Positions 57,172-64,000 of a stretch of 64,000 nucleotides of DNA are shown here, piece after piece. Source of the stretch: Clostridiales bacterium (GTDB lineage Bacteria > Bacillota > Clostridia > Christensenellales > Pumilibacteraceae). A program made the position numbers and the translations under genes. Position 1 is the stretch's first letter, and each line of letters opens with the position of its first letter. Where the stretch lies: positions 222,066-286,065 of the forward strand of contig JAFLVG010000002.1 of NCBI GenBank assembly GCA_022508445.1, in the 5' to 3' direction. The notes under the pieces were generated by a model. It was not told where the DNA came from. It was given only the letters and a program-made list of their open reading frames with translations, and searched no databases.

Positions 57172-58515
57172 TTATGCGCCGATTTCAGACGGCTTCGCGG
57201 ATTTTTTATTTGACTTCTTTTCTTTCGGCTGAATGTTGAAATTCTCTTTATTTTTCTTACCTACACGTTGGAACAAGGCCCACATCGACGGAGCAATGCA
57301 AATAGACGAGAACGTGCCTGAAAGCAAGCCGATGATAATCGGGAAAGCGAATATCTTAATGTCGCTGACGCCTATTATAGCTACCATCAAAATCATGATC
57401 AAAGTAGTAATCGTGGTGTTGATTGAACGCATGAGCGTTTCTTTGACCGATTTGTTGGCAATGCCTTCGGGTGACATCTTTTTCGAGTAAACCGAGCGCA
57501 TATTTTCACGTACACGGTCGAACACGATAATCGAGTTGTTAATCGAGTAACCGAGAATTGTGATAAGCGCCGCGATGAACGTGCTGTTTATCTCGATATG
57601 GCATATAGCCATAAATGCAAACATGATGAGAATGTCGTGGAATAGCGCTATGATACATGCAAGACCGCTCGAAAGCTGGAAGCGTAAGCCGATGTAGCAC
57701 AACATAAAGACAAGCGCCAAAGAAACCGCAAGGATTGCATTGAAGAGCAATTCGGTAGATACCGTGGCGCCCACGAGATCGCCGCCCTTGACCTCGCCCG
57801 AATAAATATCACGCAAATTCATCTTGCTACGGATTTCGGACGTAAGCTTTTTAACCGTTGCGCTATCGATTTCGGACGCACAGGTTATGACGATTTTCTT
57901 TCCGTCGGGTTCGATGCTTGTAACAGATACTCCGTCGTAATCCTCTATAAGCTCCTCGAATGCTGTCTTCAACTCGTCAAAGGCACTGCCCTTACCGAAG
58001 TTATTTATGACCTCGTCGTAAGAAACGGTTATTACGTTTCCGTCGAACTCGATTTTGGTGGGGACTTTATTGAGGATTTTGTTTTCGAGCGCAGAAATTA
58101 TCGCAGGGTTGACTACCTTGCTCATTTCGTTTTCGCTTACGCCGTTGACTGCGGAGTACTTGACGTGTATAGAACTTTCGTCACCCGAGCCCTGACGTTG
58201 CAAAGCACCGGAAATGCGAACGTTATAAGTTTTGCCGTTGTCAGCTTCGACCGATCTGAAAACATCCTCGATTTTGCTATAATAGGTTTGATAATTTGAA
58301 TCGGTAAGCTGGTTGCCAAGTACGATATCGACAGAATATCCGCCTGTGAAGTCGGTGCCGAGATTGAGCGCCGTGCCGAGCGTGAATCTGAAAATTATCA
58401 TCATTACGGCGGCGACCACCAATATGGCAATGGGAATTATGAAAATTATCTTGCGTTTTTCCGCGATGTGAAAGTCTTTATCGAGGAGGTTGCTGATTTT
58501 ATCTTTGAATTTCAT
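57172..58515 (-). CDS. secF: Protein translocase subunit SecF
   Basis: Works with SecD to drive protein export after SecA-dependent insertion. It has six membrane segments, a large extracytoplasmic loop between the first and second, and the SecF signatures LGTDFTGGYSVDI, GYSINNSIIVFDRVREN and SINTTITTL. At 447 aa it is longer than many SecF proteins, through an enlarged first loop and a Lys-rich tail. It overlaps secD by 1 nt. Confidence 0.95.
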   Translation of the reverse strand: MKFKDKISNLLDKDFHIAEKRKIIFIIPIAILVVAAVMMIIFRFTLGTALNLGTDFTGGYSVDIVLGNQLTDSNYQTYYSKIEDVFRSVEADNGKTYNVRISGALQRQGSGDESSIHVKYSAVNGVSENEMSKVVNPAIISALENKILNKVPTKIEFDGNVITVSYDEVINNFGKGSAFDELKTAFEELIEDYDGVSVTSIEPDGKKIVITCASEIDSATVKKLTSEIRSKMNLRDIYSGEVKGGDLVGATVSTELLFNAILAVSLALVFMLCYIGLRFQLSSGLACIIALFHDILIMFAFMAICHIEINSTFIAALITILGYSINNSIIVFDRVRENMRSVYSKKMSPEGIANKSVKETLMRSINTTITTLIMILMVAIIGVSDIKIFAFPIIIGLLSGTFSSICIAPSMWALFQRVGKKNKENFNIQPKEKKSNKKSAKPSEIGA

Positions 58516-60032
58516 TATGCCGTTTCGCCTCCTTCATTCTTTTTGGAACGACGCGCGGCTTTGTTGCGTTCTTTGTTTTGTAATTTCTCTTCTTTCATCT
58601 GATCTTTTTCGTCCTGCTCGCGCTGCATCATAGCCATAACGACTGCGTCGGTTGCATCGGCGTCGAGGTTCTCGTACTGCTTACTGCGTTTGAGGTTGTA
58701 AAGCTTTGCATTGTAAGAGTTCAGATTGATGAAATACTTGACAAGCAAGCGCGAAACGACGAGTGCGGTGAAGAGCGATATAAGCACGCCGACAAGCAAC
58801 GTAATAGCAAAGCCGCTGACCGAGCCTGTGCCAAGCAATATCAACAGCACACAAGCAATAACGGTTGTGACGTTACTGTCGAGAATTGCGAACAGCGCCT
58901 TTTTAAAGCCTGCATGATAAGCCGCCATAATCGACTTGCCGCCGCGGTACTCGTCTTTGATACGTTCGAATATGATTATGTTTGCGTCTACTGCCATACC
59001 GATACTCAGCAATATACCTGCAATACCGGGAAGCGTGAGCTGTACCCACGGTAAAACGGCAAGGAAGAACAAGTAAATTATCAAGTAGATAATGAGAGCC
59101 AACGACGCCGCAACGCCGAGCAATCTGTAAACGGCGCAAAGGAACGCGATGACAAGGACAAAACCTACGATACCGGCTATCAAGCCGTAAAGCATAGCGT
59201 CCTCACCGAGCGTCGGCGAAATTGTTTGCGATTCTCTGAGTTCGAGTGCGACGTCAAACGTGCCGCTCATGATTTGGTTAGCGCGCTCTTCCGCTTCTTC
59301 ACGTGACGAAAAGCCGGTGATGATGGCGTTGCCGTCTGTGATTGCCGAGTTTATCGTAGGAGAACTGATAGGCGTAGTCGACGAGCCGAGATAAATACTC
59401 ATCGTGCTGCCTATGTTATTGCTTGTAGCTTCGCCGAATTTCTTTCTTCCGGCAGAGTCAAGTTGCAGCCTTACAACATAACCGTTAGACGGATCGTAAT
59501 ATGCTGTTGCATCTACAACGTTATCACCTGTTATAACGGTCTCGCCCGTACTGTCCAAAACAAACTTAATCGACGTGGGCTCGCCTATGATTTCGAGTAT
59601 TCCACTCGGATCGTTAACGTCAGGAACCTCGACACGAATACGGTCGGTACCTTCTCTTACAATTGTTGCTTCCGTATAACCTTTGTTCGCCAAGAGCGTT
59701 TGAAGCGCAGAGCGTGTGCCTTCCATTTTGCTGTCGAAATTATCGGTATCGGTATTTGTCGCCTGATAAACGGCATATACACCACCCTGCAAGTCAAGTC
59801 CCAAGCTGATTGCCTCTTTGGAAAGGAACGGATGATATAGCGTTAATCCGAAGCGCATGGGAACAAAAGCGAAAATCATGCCTATGACCATTGCTACGCC
59901 GATAAGCACAAGCTTTGTTATTGTAGATTTTTTCTTGATGGCTTTATGAGCGGGAGCTACGACGGGCGCCTTTTTAGCGGGCGTCAGCTCTACCTCCTGC
60001 TCAATATCCGTCAAAGAATTTTTTTCGTCCAT
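58515..60032 (-). CDS. secD: Protein translocase subunit SecD
   Basis: Partner of SecF in export. It has an N-terminal membrane segment (about 38-60), GLDLQGGVYAVYQ, a large periplasmic-type loop, and five C-terminal membrane helices with LTLPGIAGILLSIGMAVDANIIIFERIKDE. It has 505 aa with a highly charged cytoplasmic tail from about residue 460. It has its own promoter, separate from the SCIFF genes upstream. Confidence 0.95.
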   Translation of the reverse strand: MDEKNSLTDIEQEVELTPAKKAPVVAPAHKAIKKKSTITKLVLIGVAMVIGMIFAFVPMRFGLTLYHPFLSKEAISLGLDLQGGVYAVYQATNTDTDNFDSKMEGTRSALQTLLANKGYTEATIVREGTDRIRVEVPDVNDPSGILEIIGEPTSIKFVLDSTGETVITGDNVVDATAYYDPSNGYVVRLQLDSAGRKKFGEATSNNIGSTMSIYLGSSTTPISSPTINSAITDGNAIITGFSSREEAEERANQIMSGTFDVALELRESQTISPTLGEDAMLYGLIAGIVGFVLVIAFLCAVYRLLGVAASLALIIYLIIYLFFLAVLPWVQLTLPGIAGILLSIGMAVDANIIIFERIKDEYRGGKSIMAAYHAGFKKALFAILDSNVTTVIACVLLILLGTGSVSGFAITLLVGVLISLFTALVVSRLLVKYFINLNSYNAKLYNLKRSKQYENLDADATDAVVMAMMQREQDEKDQMKEEKLQNKERNKAARRSKKNEGGETA

Positions 60033-60102
60033 AGATTTTCTCCGCGGTATCTGCTTATCGTGAAAATACTTTTAATCCATTTTACCGATATGATACCTAA
60101 CT

Positions 60103-60131
60103 ATTATATAAAATACAACGGCGCAAGTCAA
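60103..60131 (-). promoter_or_regulatory. secDF promoter
   Basis: On the minus strand TTGACT (60126-60131) and TATAAT (60103-60108) are spaced 17 nt apart, giving a leader of about 65 nt before secD. The rest of the 187-nt gap to scfB is A/T-rich with no other visible signal. Confidence 0.7.
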
Positions 60132-60219
60132 ATATTTCAAACGCCTAACTCAAAATTATTTAAACTTTTTATGCGCGCAAAGCATTTTACGATAAAATTT
60201 TCGACCGTTTGCCGGCTTG

Positions 60220-61533
60220 TTATACGTCCTGTTCGATAGCTTTGATTGCAAGTGCGCACTCTACGCGCTTTTTCATCAACTCGCACGCAGGCTTGTACGG
60301 CAAATTGATGTCGCCATTGAACTTGTAAGAGTTAGCCATGCAACCGCCCGAACAGTAATATTTTGCCCAACACTTTGAACAGTCTTCTTTGGTCGGCACA
60401 GAACACTCATAAAACTTTTTACGAAGCGAATCGTCAAGCCTAAAATCAGGATCGCACACATTTCCGAGTGCCATGCTTTCGATACCGTCGAATTGATGAC
60501 AAGGATACACCGTTCCGTTCGGCGCGACCGCAACATACTCGCCGCCCGCTCCGCAGCCTTTAAGTCGCTTTGCGGCGCACGGCGCATTGTCCATGTCTAT
60601 CATAAAATGGAAGAAATTAAACCATTTATCGGTCTTACGTCGTTCGACATACGCCGCGGCAAGCTTATCGTATTCCGCAAGAATTTGAGTCAAATCTTCG
60701 TCGCGGATCGCGAGCGGATTATCTGACTTCAATACGACCGGCTCAATCGACAATTGATCGAATCCGAGGTCGTTTAAGAACAGCACGTCCTCGCAAAAAT
60801 CGAGGTTGTTTCTTGTAAACGTACCGCGAACGTAATACTGACCTTTTCGCAGCTTTTTAAACCGCAATGCGTTTTCGATGACTCTATCAAAGCTGCCCTT
60901 GCCGCCAACTGTCTTGCGAACGCGGTCATGCACTTGCTTTCGTCCGTCGATGCTTATGACGACGTTGTACATCTGTTCATTGAAAAACTCGATATCTTCG
61001 TCATTCAGACTGTAAGCGTTTGTGGTTATTGTAAAGCGAAAATTCTTGTTGTTTGACTTTTCGAGCGAACGCGCGTATAACACCGTTTTTTTGACGACGT
61101 CAAAATCGAGCATAGGTTCTCCGCCGAAAAAGTCAACTTCGAGATTTCTTCTATTGCCGCTCGACTTGACCAGCATATCGATTGCGGCCTTGGCTGTTTC
61201 GAATGACATGTTGCGCCGCTCGTCGCTGTATGTGCCGCCGTCCGCAAAGCAATATGTACATGCAAGATTGCAATTGTGCGAAACGTTAAGGCACATCGCC
61301 TTGATAACAGGAGAAAACGGAGGAAGCTCGGCTTTGACCTCCGAAGAGAATAATACGCCCTCGGCTTTGAGTCGCTCCACCTCTTGCTTTGCGTCATTTA
61401 TTTCACACGACGAAAACGGCGACATATCGTCGCCGTCTATAATTGCTTTGACTATCGGATCGATCTCAAAGAACGATCCGCTTTCCGTATCGAGCGCAAA
61501 CAGCCGACCGAGCAATCCGAAAGTATGAACCAT
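60220..61533 (-). CDS. scfB: SCIFF maturase, radical SAM/SPASM thioether-forming enzyme
   Basis: Forms thioether (sactipeptide/ranthipeptide-type) crosslinks in the SCIFF precursor encoded 3 nt upstream. It has an N-terminal RiPP-recognition-like region (about 1-85), the radical SAM cysteines in CNLACTYCFADGG near residue 93, GGEPMLDF, and a cysteine-rich SPASM end (CGAGGEYVAV, PCHQF, CSKCWAKYYCSGGC). The length of 437 aa is a little short of typical SCIFF maturases, near 450. It is preceded by no strong ribosome site, so coupling to scfA is likely. Confidence 0.94.
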   Translation of the reverse strand: MVHTFGLLGRLFALDTESGSFFEIDPIVKAIIDGDDMSPFSSCEINDAKQEVERLKAEGVLFSSEVKAELPPFSPVIKAMCLNVSHNCNLACTYCFADGGTYSDERRNMSFETAKAAIDMLVKSSGNRRNLEVDFFGGEPMLDFDVVKKTVLYARSLEKSNNKNFRFTITTNAYSLNDEDIEFFNEQMYNVVISIDGRKQVHDRVRKTVGGKGSFDRVIENALRFKKLRKGQYYVRGTFTRNNLDFCEDVLFLNDLGFDQLSIEPVVLKSDNPLAIRDEDLTQILAEYDKLAAAYVERRKTDKWFNFFHFMIDMDNAPCAAKRLKGCGAGGEYVAVAPNGTVYPCHQFDGIESMALGNVCDPDFRLDDSLRKKFYECSVPTKEDCSKCWAKYYCSGGCMANSYKFNGDINLPYKPACELMKKRVECALAIKAIEQDV

Positions 61534-61536
61534 CTG

Positions 61537-61713
61537 TCAGTTATTTTGATTCTTGTCGGCGTTGAGGATTTTGACAGTTTTGCGTTCGCAAGATTGATTG
61601 CCGACTGTGCAGCTTGTTTTGCAAGCGGATTGACAGCTTGTTTGGCACTCGCCGCACGCAGTATCGCAACCGTTTTCCATAGTCGACTTCTTAATAACCT
61701 TGATATGAGCCAT
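61537..61713 (-). CDS. scfA: SCIFF ribosomal peptide precursor
   Basis: A 58-aa precursor of the SCIFF family ('six cysteines in forty-five'), almost universal in Clostridia and of unknown biological role. The conserved core CGECQTSCQSACKTSCTVGN spans residues 20-39, with a further Cys at 42. An extra Cys16 makes seven in all. Short N-terminal leader MAHIKVIKKSTMENG. I place the start at 61713, with GGAGG about 8 nt upstream; the longer in-frame reading would cover the promoter. Confidence 0.95.
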   Translation of the reverse strand: MAHIKVIKKSTMENGCDTACGECQTSCQSACKTSCTVGNQSCERKTVKILNADKNQNN

Positions 61714-61741
61714 GATTAAGCCTCCGAATTTCTTTTGTATG

Positions 61742-61770
61742 ATTATACTATACTTTAAAAAGAAAATCAA
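61742..61770 (-). promoter_or_regulatory. SCIFF (scfAB) promoter
   Basis: On the minus strand TTGATT (61765-61770) and TATAAT (61742-61747) are spaced 17 nt apart, about 28 nt before the SCIFF ATG. The peptide thus has its own strong-looking promoter. Confidence 0.7.
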
Positions 61771-61799
61771 GTGATTGAGAGTAATCTGAAAAACAATTA

Positions 61800-62207
61800 T
61801 CAATGTTTTCTTATATTGACTGCAATAATACCGCTGATCATTCCTGCCAATGCGCCGAGAACACAGTCGTTAAACAGTGAGAGCCCGAAAAGGAACCGCG
61901 AATCGAGCGTCGAAAACACCAAGAACGACAACCATACAAATGTAAATCCGCAAATGAGACCGCGCAACCATCCGTTGTTTGGCTTTTTAAGCGAGAATAT
62001 ACAGCCGATAAATATCGATATACTTTTAATTACTTGATTCATAATGGGTATCGCACTATCGGATACCACAAAGATCTTCACTATTAACGCGGAAATTAAT
62101 ATTGCTATAAGAGCCGTGATAAGCGCTATTATGTTTGCTTTAACAATCTCGAAAACATACCCTCTGTCACGTTCGACAGTACGCTGTTTTTTTGTGAAAA
62201 TACGCAT
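61800..62207 (-). CDS. TIGR04086-family membrane protein
   Basis: A 135-aa integral membrane protein with about four hydrophobic segments and a basic cytoplasmic N-terminus. It matches the TIGR04086/DUF3792 membrane family, known to be encoded beside SCIFF in Clostridia. Its ribosome site (GGAGG, 9 nt before the ATG) lies in the 3' arm of a hairpin. It may help with SCIFF transport or handling; this is a context-based guess. Confidence 0.85.
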   Translation of the reverse strand: MRIFTKKQRTVERDRGYVFEIVKANIIALITALIAILISALIVKIFVVSDSAIPIMNQVIKSISIFIGCIFSLKKPNNGWLRGLICGFTFVWLSFLVFSTLDSRFLFGLSLFNDCVLGALAGMISGIIAVNIRKH

Positions 62208-62244
62208 AAAAGAAAACCTCCGTACACTTTACAGTATGCGGAGG
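62208..62244 (-). terminator. Hairpin acting as yajC terminator and masking a ribosome site
   Basis: On the minus strand a 6-bp stem (62239-62244 with 62217-62222), extended by three pairs around a bulge, is followed by TTTTCTTTT and then at once by the ATG of the TIGR04086 gene. The GGAGG ribosome site is in the 3' arm, so folding would both end transcription and hide the site. Confidence 0.55.
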
Positions 62245-62272
62245 AAACCTTTGATATAACTTTTTAAGCGTA

Positions 62273-62866
62273 TTACTTTTTAGTCGATTTTTTTGCGCCG
62301 CTTGTGGATTTTTTCTTTGCGGGAGCTTTCTCGACCTTTACAGGCCCGTTGACTGCCGCTTGTTCTGCCGTTGCTTCTTCCGTCTTTTCTTCTTCGGGAG
62401 CGGCCACAACTTTTTCTTCGGTCTTCTCCTCGACGACCGCCTCGTTCTCGACATTTTCGGGTGCCTTCTCTTCAACAACAGGCGCGACCGATTCGGTCGA
62501 TTCCGCTTCATTTTCGTTCGCATTGTCTGCGGCGGACACTACGGTGCTGTTGCGACTCATTACTTGATAGAGCGCTTGAATATCGAAAACCATGGTAGTC
62601 TTGTTGTCGCCGTCGCCCGTTTCGATAACCATCTCTCTGTCAACCGGTGAAACTTGACGAATTTCCTTGATCGTGCCGATAATGCCGCCGACAGTCTTAA
62701 TCAAATCGCCGGGTTGAAGCGAGCGGTGCAATTCCTCTGTCTGTCTTGCACGCTTTTTATTGGTGAACATCGGTACGACGAGCAACGCTACGATAAGCAA
62801 AACCAGTAATACGATAAATACTATAGTTGTCATATCGACCGCGTTAAGGAACGAAAACGATACCAT
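62273..62866 (-). CDS. yajC: Preprotein translocase subunit YajC with long charged tail
   Basis: The small membrane partner of SecDF. It has a single membrane segment (about 13-35) and the cytoplasmic YajC domain (about 45-105) with SLQPGDLIKTVGGIIGTI and VIETGD. Start at 62866, with AAGGAG upstream. The 197-aa length is about twice the usual 90-110 because of a Glu/Ala/Val/Lys-rich tail from about residue 110 that ends in a Lys/Ser-rich stretch. It has its own promoter. Confidence 0.93.
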   Translation of the reverse strand: MVSFSFLNAVDMTTIVFIVLLVLLIVALLVVPMFTNKKRARQTEELHRSLQPGDLIKTVGGIIGTIKEIRQVSPVDREMVIETGDGDNKTTMVFDIQALYQVMSRNSTVVSAADNANENEAESTESVAPVVEEKAPENVENEAVVEEKTEEKVVAAPEEEKTEEATAEQAAVNGPVKVEKAPAKKKSTSGAKKSTKK

Positions 62867-62897
62867 AATTTTTAATCTCCTTGAAATTGTTAGATTG

Positions 62898-62926
62898 ATT
62901 ATATCATACAGTTTAAAAAATTGCAA
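62898..62926 (-). promoter_or_regulatory. yajC promoter
   Basis: On the minus strand TTGCAA (62921-62926) and TATAAT (62898-62903) are spaced 17 nt apart, about 31 nt before the yajC ATG. Confidence 0.7.
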
Positions 62927-62956
62927 TCAAATATCGCTTTTGTTCGGTACGTTTTT

Positions 62957-63709
62957 CTATTTTTTTGTCTTATTTTCAGCGGTGTTCGTCGTTTTTGCGT
63001 CAAAGATTCCGATGAGTCGCTTTGAAAGCTCGCGATTGGTTATTCTGCCGTCGATAATCAGTTCGAGCGGAGCGAGATCGATAAGGCAATACATAAGCTC
63101 CGCACTGCTTATAATATCGAGATCGAGAACGTTGTTTTTCAGCGAACCGGTAAGGCGGTATTTCCCGTCGCTTTCACACACTGTCAGTCTGTTTATCTTC
63201 GGGTTTACTGCGCTTATCAAAAAGCGTAAAAGCTCGTTGTATGTTTCGTCATCGTAAAGATATGCGCCGTTATTGCGTGTAAGGTTGCAAATTTCCAGCC
63301 AGCGCTCCTTCAATTCGCCGAGCTTGAAGTTGAATACCCCGTCGATAGTCATACCGTTTTCTACGCGAATAATCTTGTTGAGCAACTTGCGCTCGTTTTC
63401 TCGATCAAACGCTACCAGAGTGTGCAACAAAAGCTCATAATTCATTTGCGACAGACCGATAGTAAGATTGCGCTTGATAAAATCGAATTTTCCCACAACA
63501 CCGTACATGTCTACCAAACACTCTTTAACTGTGGCCAGCAATTGCCCTTTGGACTGCGGCTCGCAACCGAACGAACAGTATAACCTGCGTCCCGAAATAT
63601 CGAGTGCGGATACGGCAATGCAATTTTTGAGTTTGTTTCTGATCACGTCGTCGACCGAGTACAGCCAATCAGCTTTCGCGCTGTCGACACTAACGGTAAT
63701 TTGATACAT
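62957..63709 (-). CDS. YtxC-like putative sporulation protein
   Basis: A 250-aa soluble protein. Its layout matches the YtxC family known from endospore formers: a mid-region IDGVFNFKLGELKERW, then YNELLRFLISAVNPKINRLTV, and near the end ELMYCLIDLAPLELIIDG, where YtxC has a '...LAPKKI.IH' segment. The similarity is by eye. GGAGAG precedes the ATG at 63709; the longer in-frame reading adds 22 residues before that site. The biochemical role of the family is unknown. Confidence 0.7.
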   Translation of the reverse strand: MYQITVSVDSAKADWLYSVDDVIRNKLKNCIAVSALDISGRRLYCSFGCEPQSKGQLLATVKECLVDMYGVVGKFDFIKRNLTIGLSQMNYELLLHTLVAFDRENERKLLNKIIRVENGMTIDGVFNFKLGELKERWLEICNLTRNNGAYLYDDETYNELLRFLISAVNPKINRLTVCESDGKYRLTGSLKNNVLDLDIISSAELMYCLIDLAPLELIIDGRITNRELSKRLIGIFDAKTTNTAENKTKK

Positions 63710-63885
63710 AGCTCTCCTTTCGATCCGTGTAACCGGCATAGGCGCGCAAAATGAATAGCGGACATAGGCGGTCACATTGATTATTTTATGAATAGTGACG
63801 CCGTTTTACGCACGGAAAAGCAATTTAATCAATCTTATAGCAAACAAAAAAGAATAAAATTTTTAAATAAATCGGTGCAAAAAGG

Positions 63886-63914
63886 TTGATTTTTGATATA
63901 AGATTTGATATTAT
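63886..63914 (+). promoter_or_regulatory. tRNA-Val promoter
   Basis: TTGATT (63886-63891) and TATTAT (63909-63914) are spaced 17 nt apart, placing the start about 9 nt before the tRNA. The rest of 63776-63885 is A/T-rich with nothing recognisable. Confidence 0.6.
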
Positions 63915-63929
63915 AGATAAGCACTGCAT

Positions 63930-64000
63930 GGGAGCATAGCTCAGCTGGGAGAGCATCTGCCTTACAAGCAGAGGGTCATAGGTTCGAGTCCTATTGTTCC
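63930..64000 (+). tRNA. tRNA-Val(UAC), 3' end cut by the window
   Basis: The cloverleaf begins GGGAGCA, with D-arm GCTCAGCTGGGAGAGC, anticodon stem TCTGC/GCAGA around loop CTTACAA (anticodon TAC at 63963-63965, reading GUA Val codons) and T-arm GGTTCGAGTCC. The acceptor strand ends as TGTTCC at the window edge, so only the last base of the acceptor stem and the 3' end are missing. Confidence 0.95.

Noticed and set aside
61714..61803. Longer SCIFF precursor with a hydrophobic N-terminus
   Set aside because: The extra 30 residues begin at TTG and cover a consensus promoter; the shorter form has a GGAGG site and the family leader.
62304..62650. Ser/Phe-rich and Arg-rich open frames over the yajC tail
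   Set aside because: They are complements or shifted readings of the low-complexity Glu/Ala/Lys tail of YajC.

Overview
The window reads as one chromosomal stretch of an endospore-forming member of the Clostridia (Bacillota), probably an uncultured gut lineage. Sporulation genes (spoVA, yunB, a ytxC-like gene), the SCIFF peptide with its radical SAM maturase beside secDF/yajC, a Phe T-box leader, the RelA-RecJ-HemZ neighbourhood and many textbook TTGxxx-N17-TATAAT promoters support this. The galactan-degrading genes suggest a plant-fibre-fed gut habitat. A finer placement cannot be justified from the sequence alone.

Layout. (1) 1-15.3 kb, plus strand: a galactan and glycogen block. It holds an ABC sugar permease and ATPase, a surface GH53 endo-galactanase lipoprotein, a GH42 beta-galactosidase, galT, galK, galE, glgC, glgD, glgA and galM, closed by a terminator. 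Together these can take galactan oligosaccharides through galactose-1-P and glucose-1-P to ADP-glucose and glycogen. (2) 15.4-18.9 kb: a small DUF6870-like gene, a large serine recombinase, then the headless C-terminal half of spoVAD followed by intact spoVAE and yunB. The recombinase sits exactly where spoVAD is cut; the spoVAD 5' half and spoVAC are nowhere in the window. This is the most striking feature. It looks like one edge of an integrated, possibly skin-like, element inside a germination gene. (3) 19-27 kb, plus: Phe T-box, pheS, pheT, a U32-family protein, mutS2. (4) 27-32.7 kb: tmcAL and an orphan gene on minus; pta, prmA, rsmE, mtaB on plus. (5) 33-35 kb: a class A penicillin-binding protein, converging with a long minus-strand run. 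(6) 34.9-41.1 kb, minus: hinT, two tandem receiver-less Spo0A-C-like genes, a PhoB/PhoR-type two-component system, a membrane protein, a cysteine desulfurase and thiI. (7) 41.3-57.1 kb, minus: eno; then recJ, relA, an MBL hydrolase, hemZ, miaB, mutS, mutL, miaA and a methionine gamma-lyase-family gene. (8) 57.2-63.7 kb, minus: the ytxC-like gene, yajC, a TIGR04086 membrane protein, SCIFF, SCIFF maturase, secD, secF. (9) A tRNA-Val(UAC) runs into the right edge.

Genes are tightly packed, with many 1-13 nt overlaps that imply translational coupling. No stretch over 300 bases lacks an annotated feature; the longest non-coding stretch (18940-19235) is the T-box leader. I saw no CRISPR array, rRNA or IS element.
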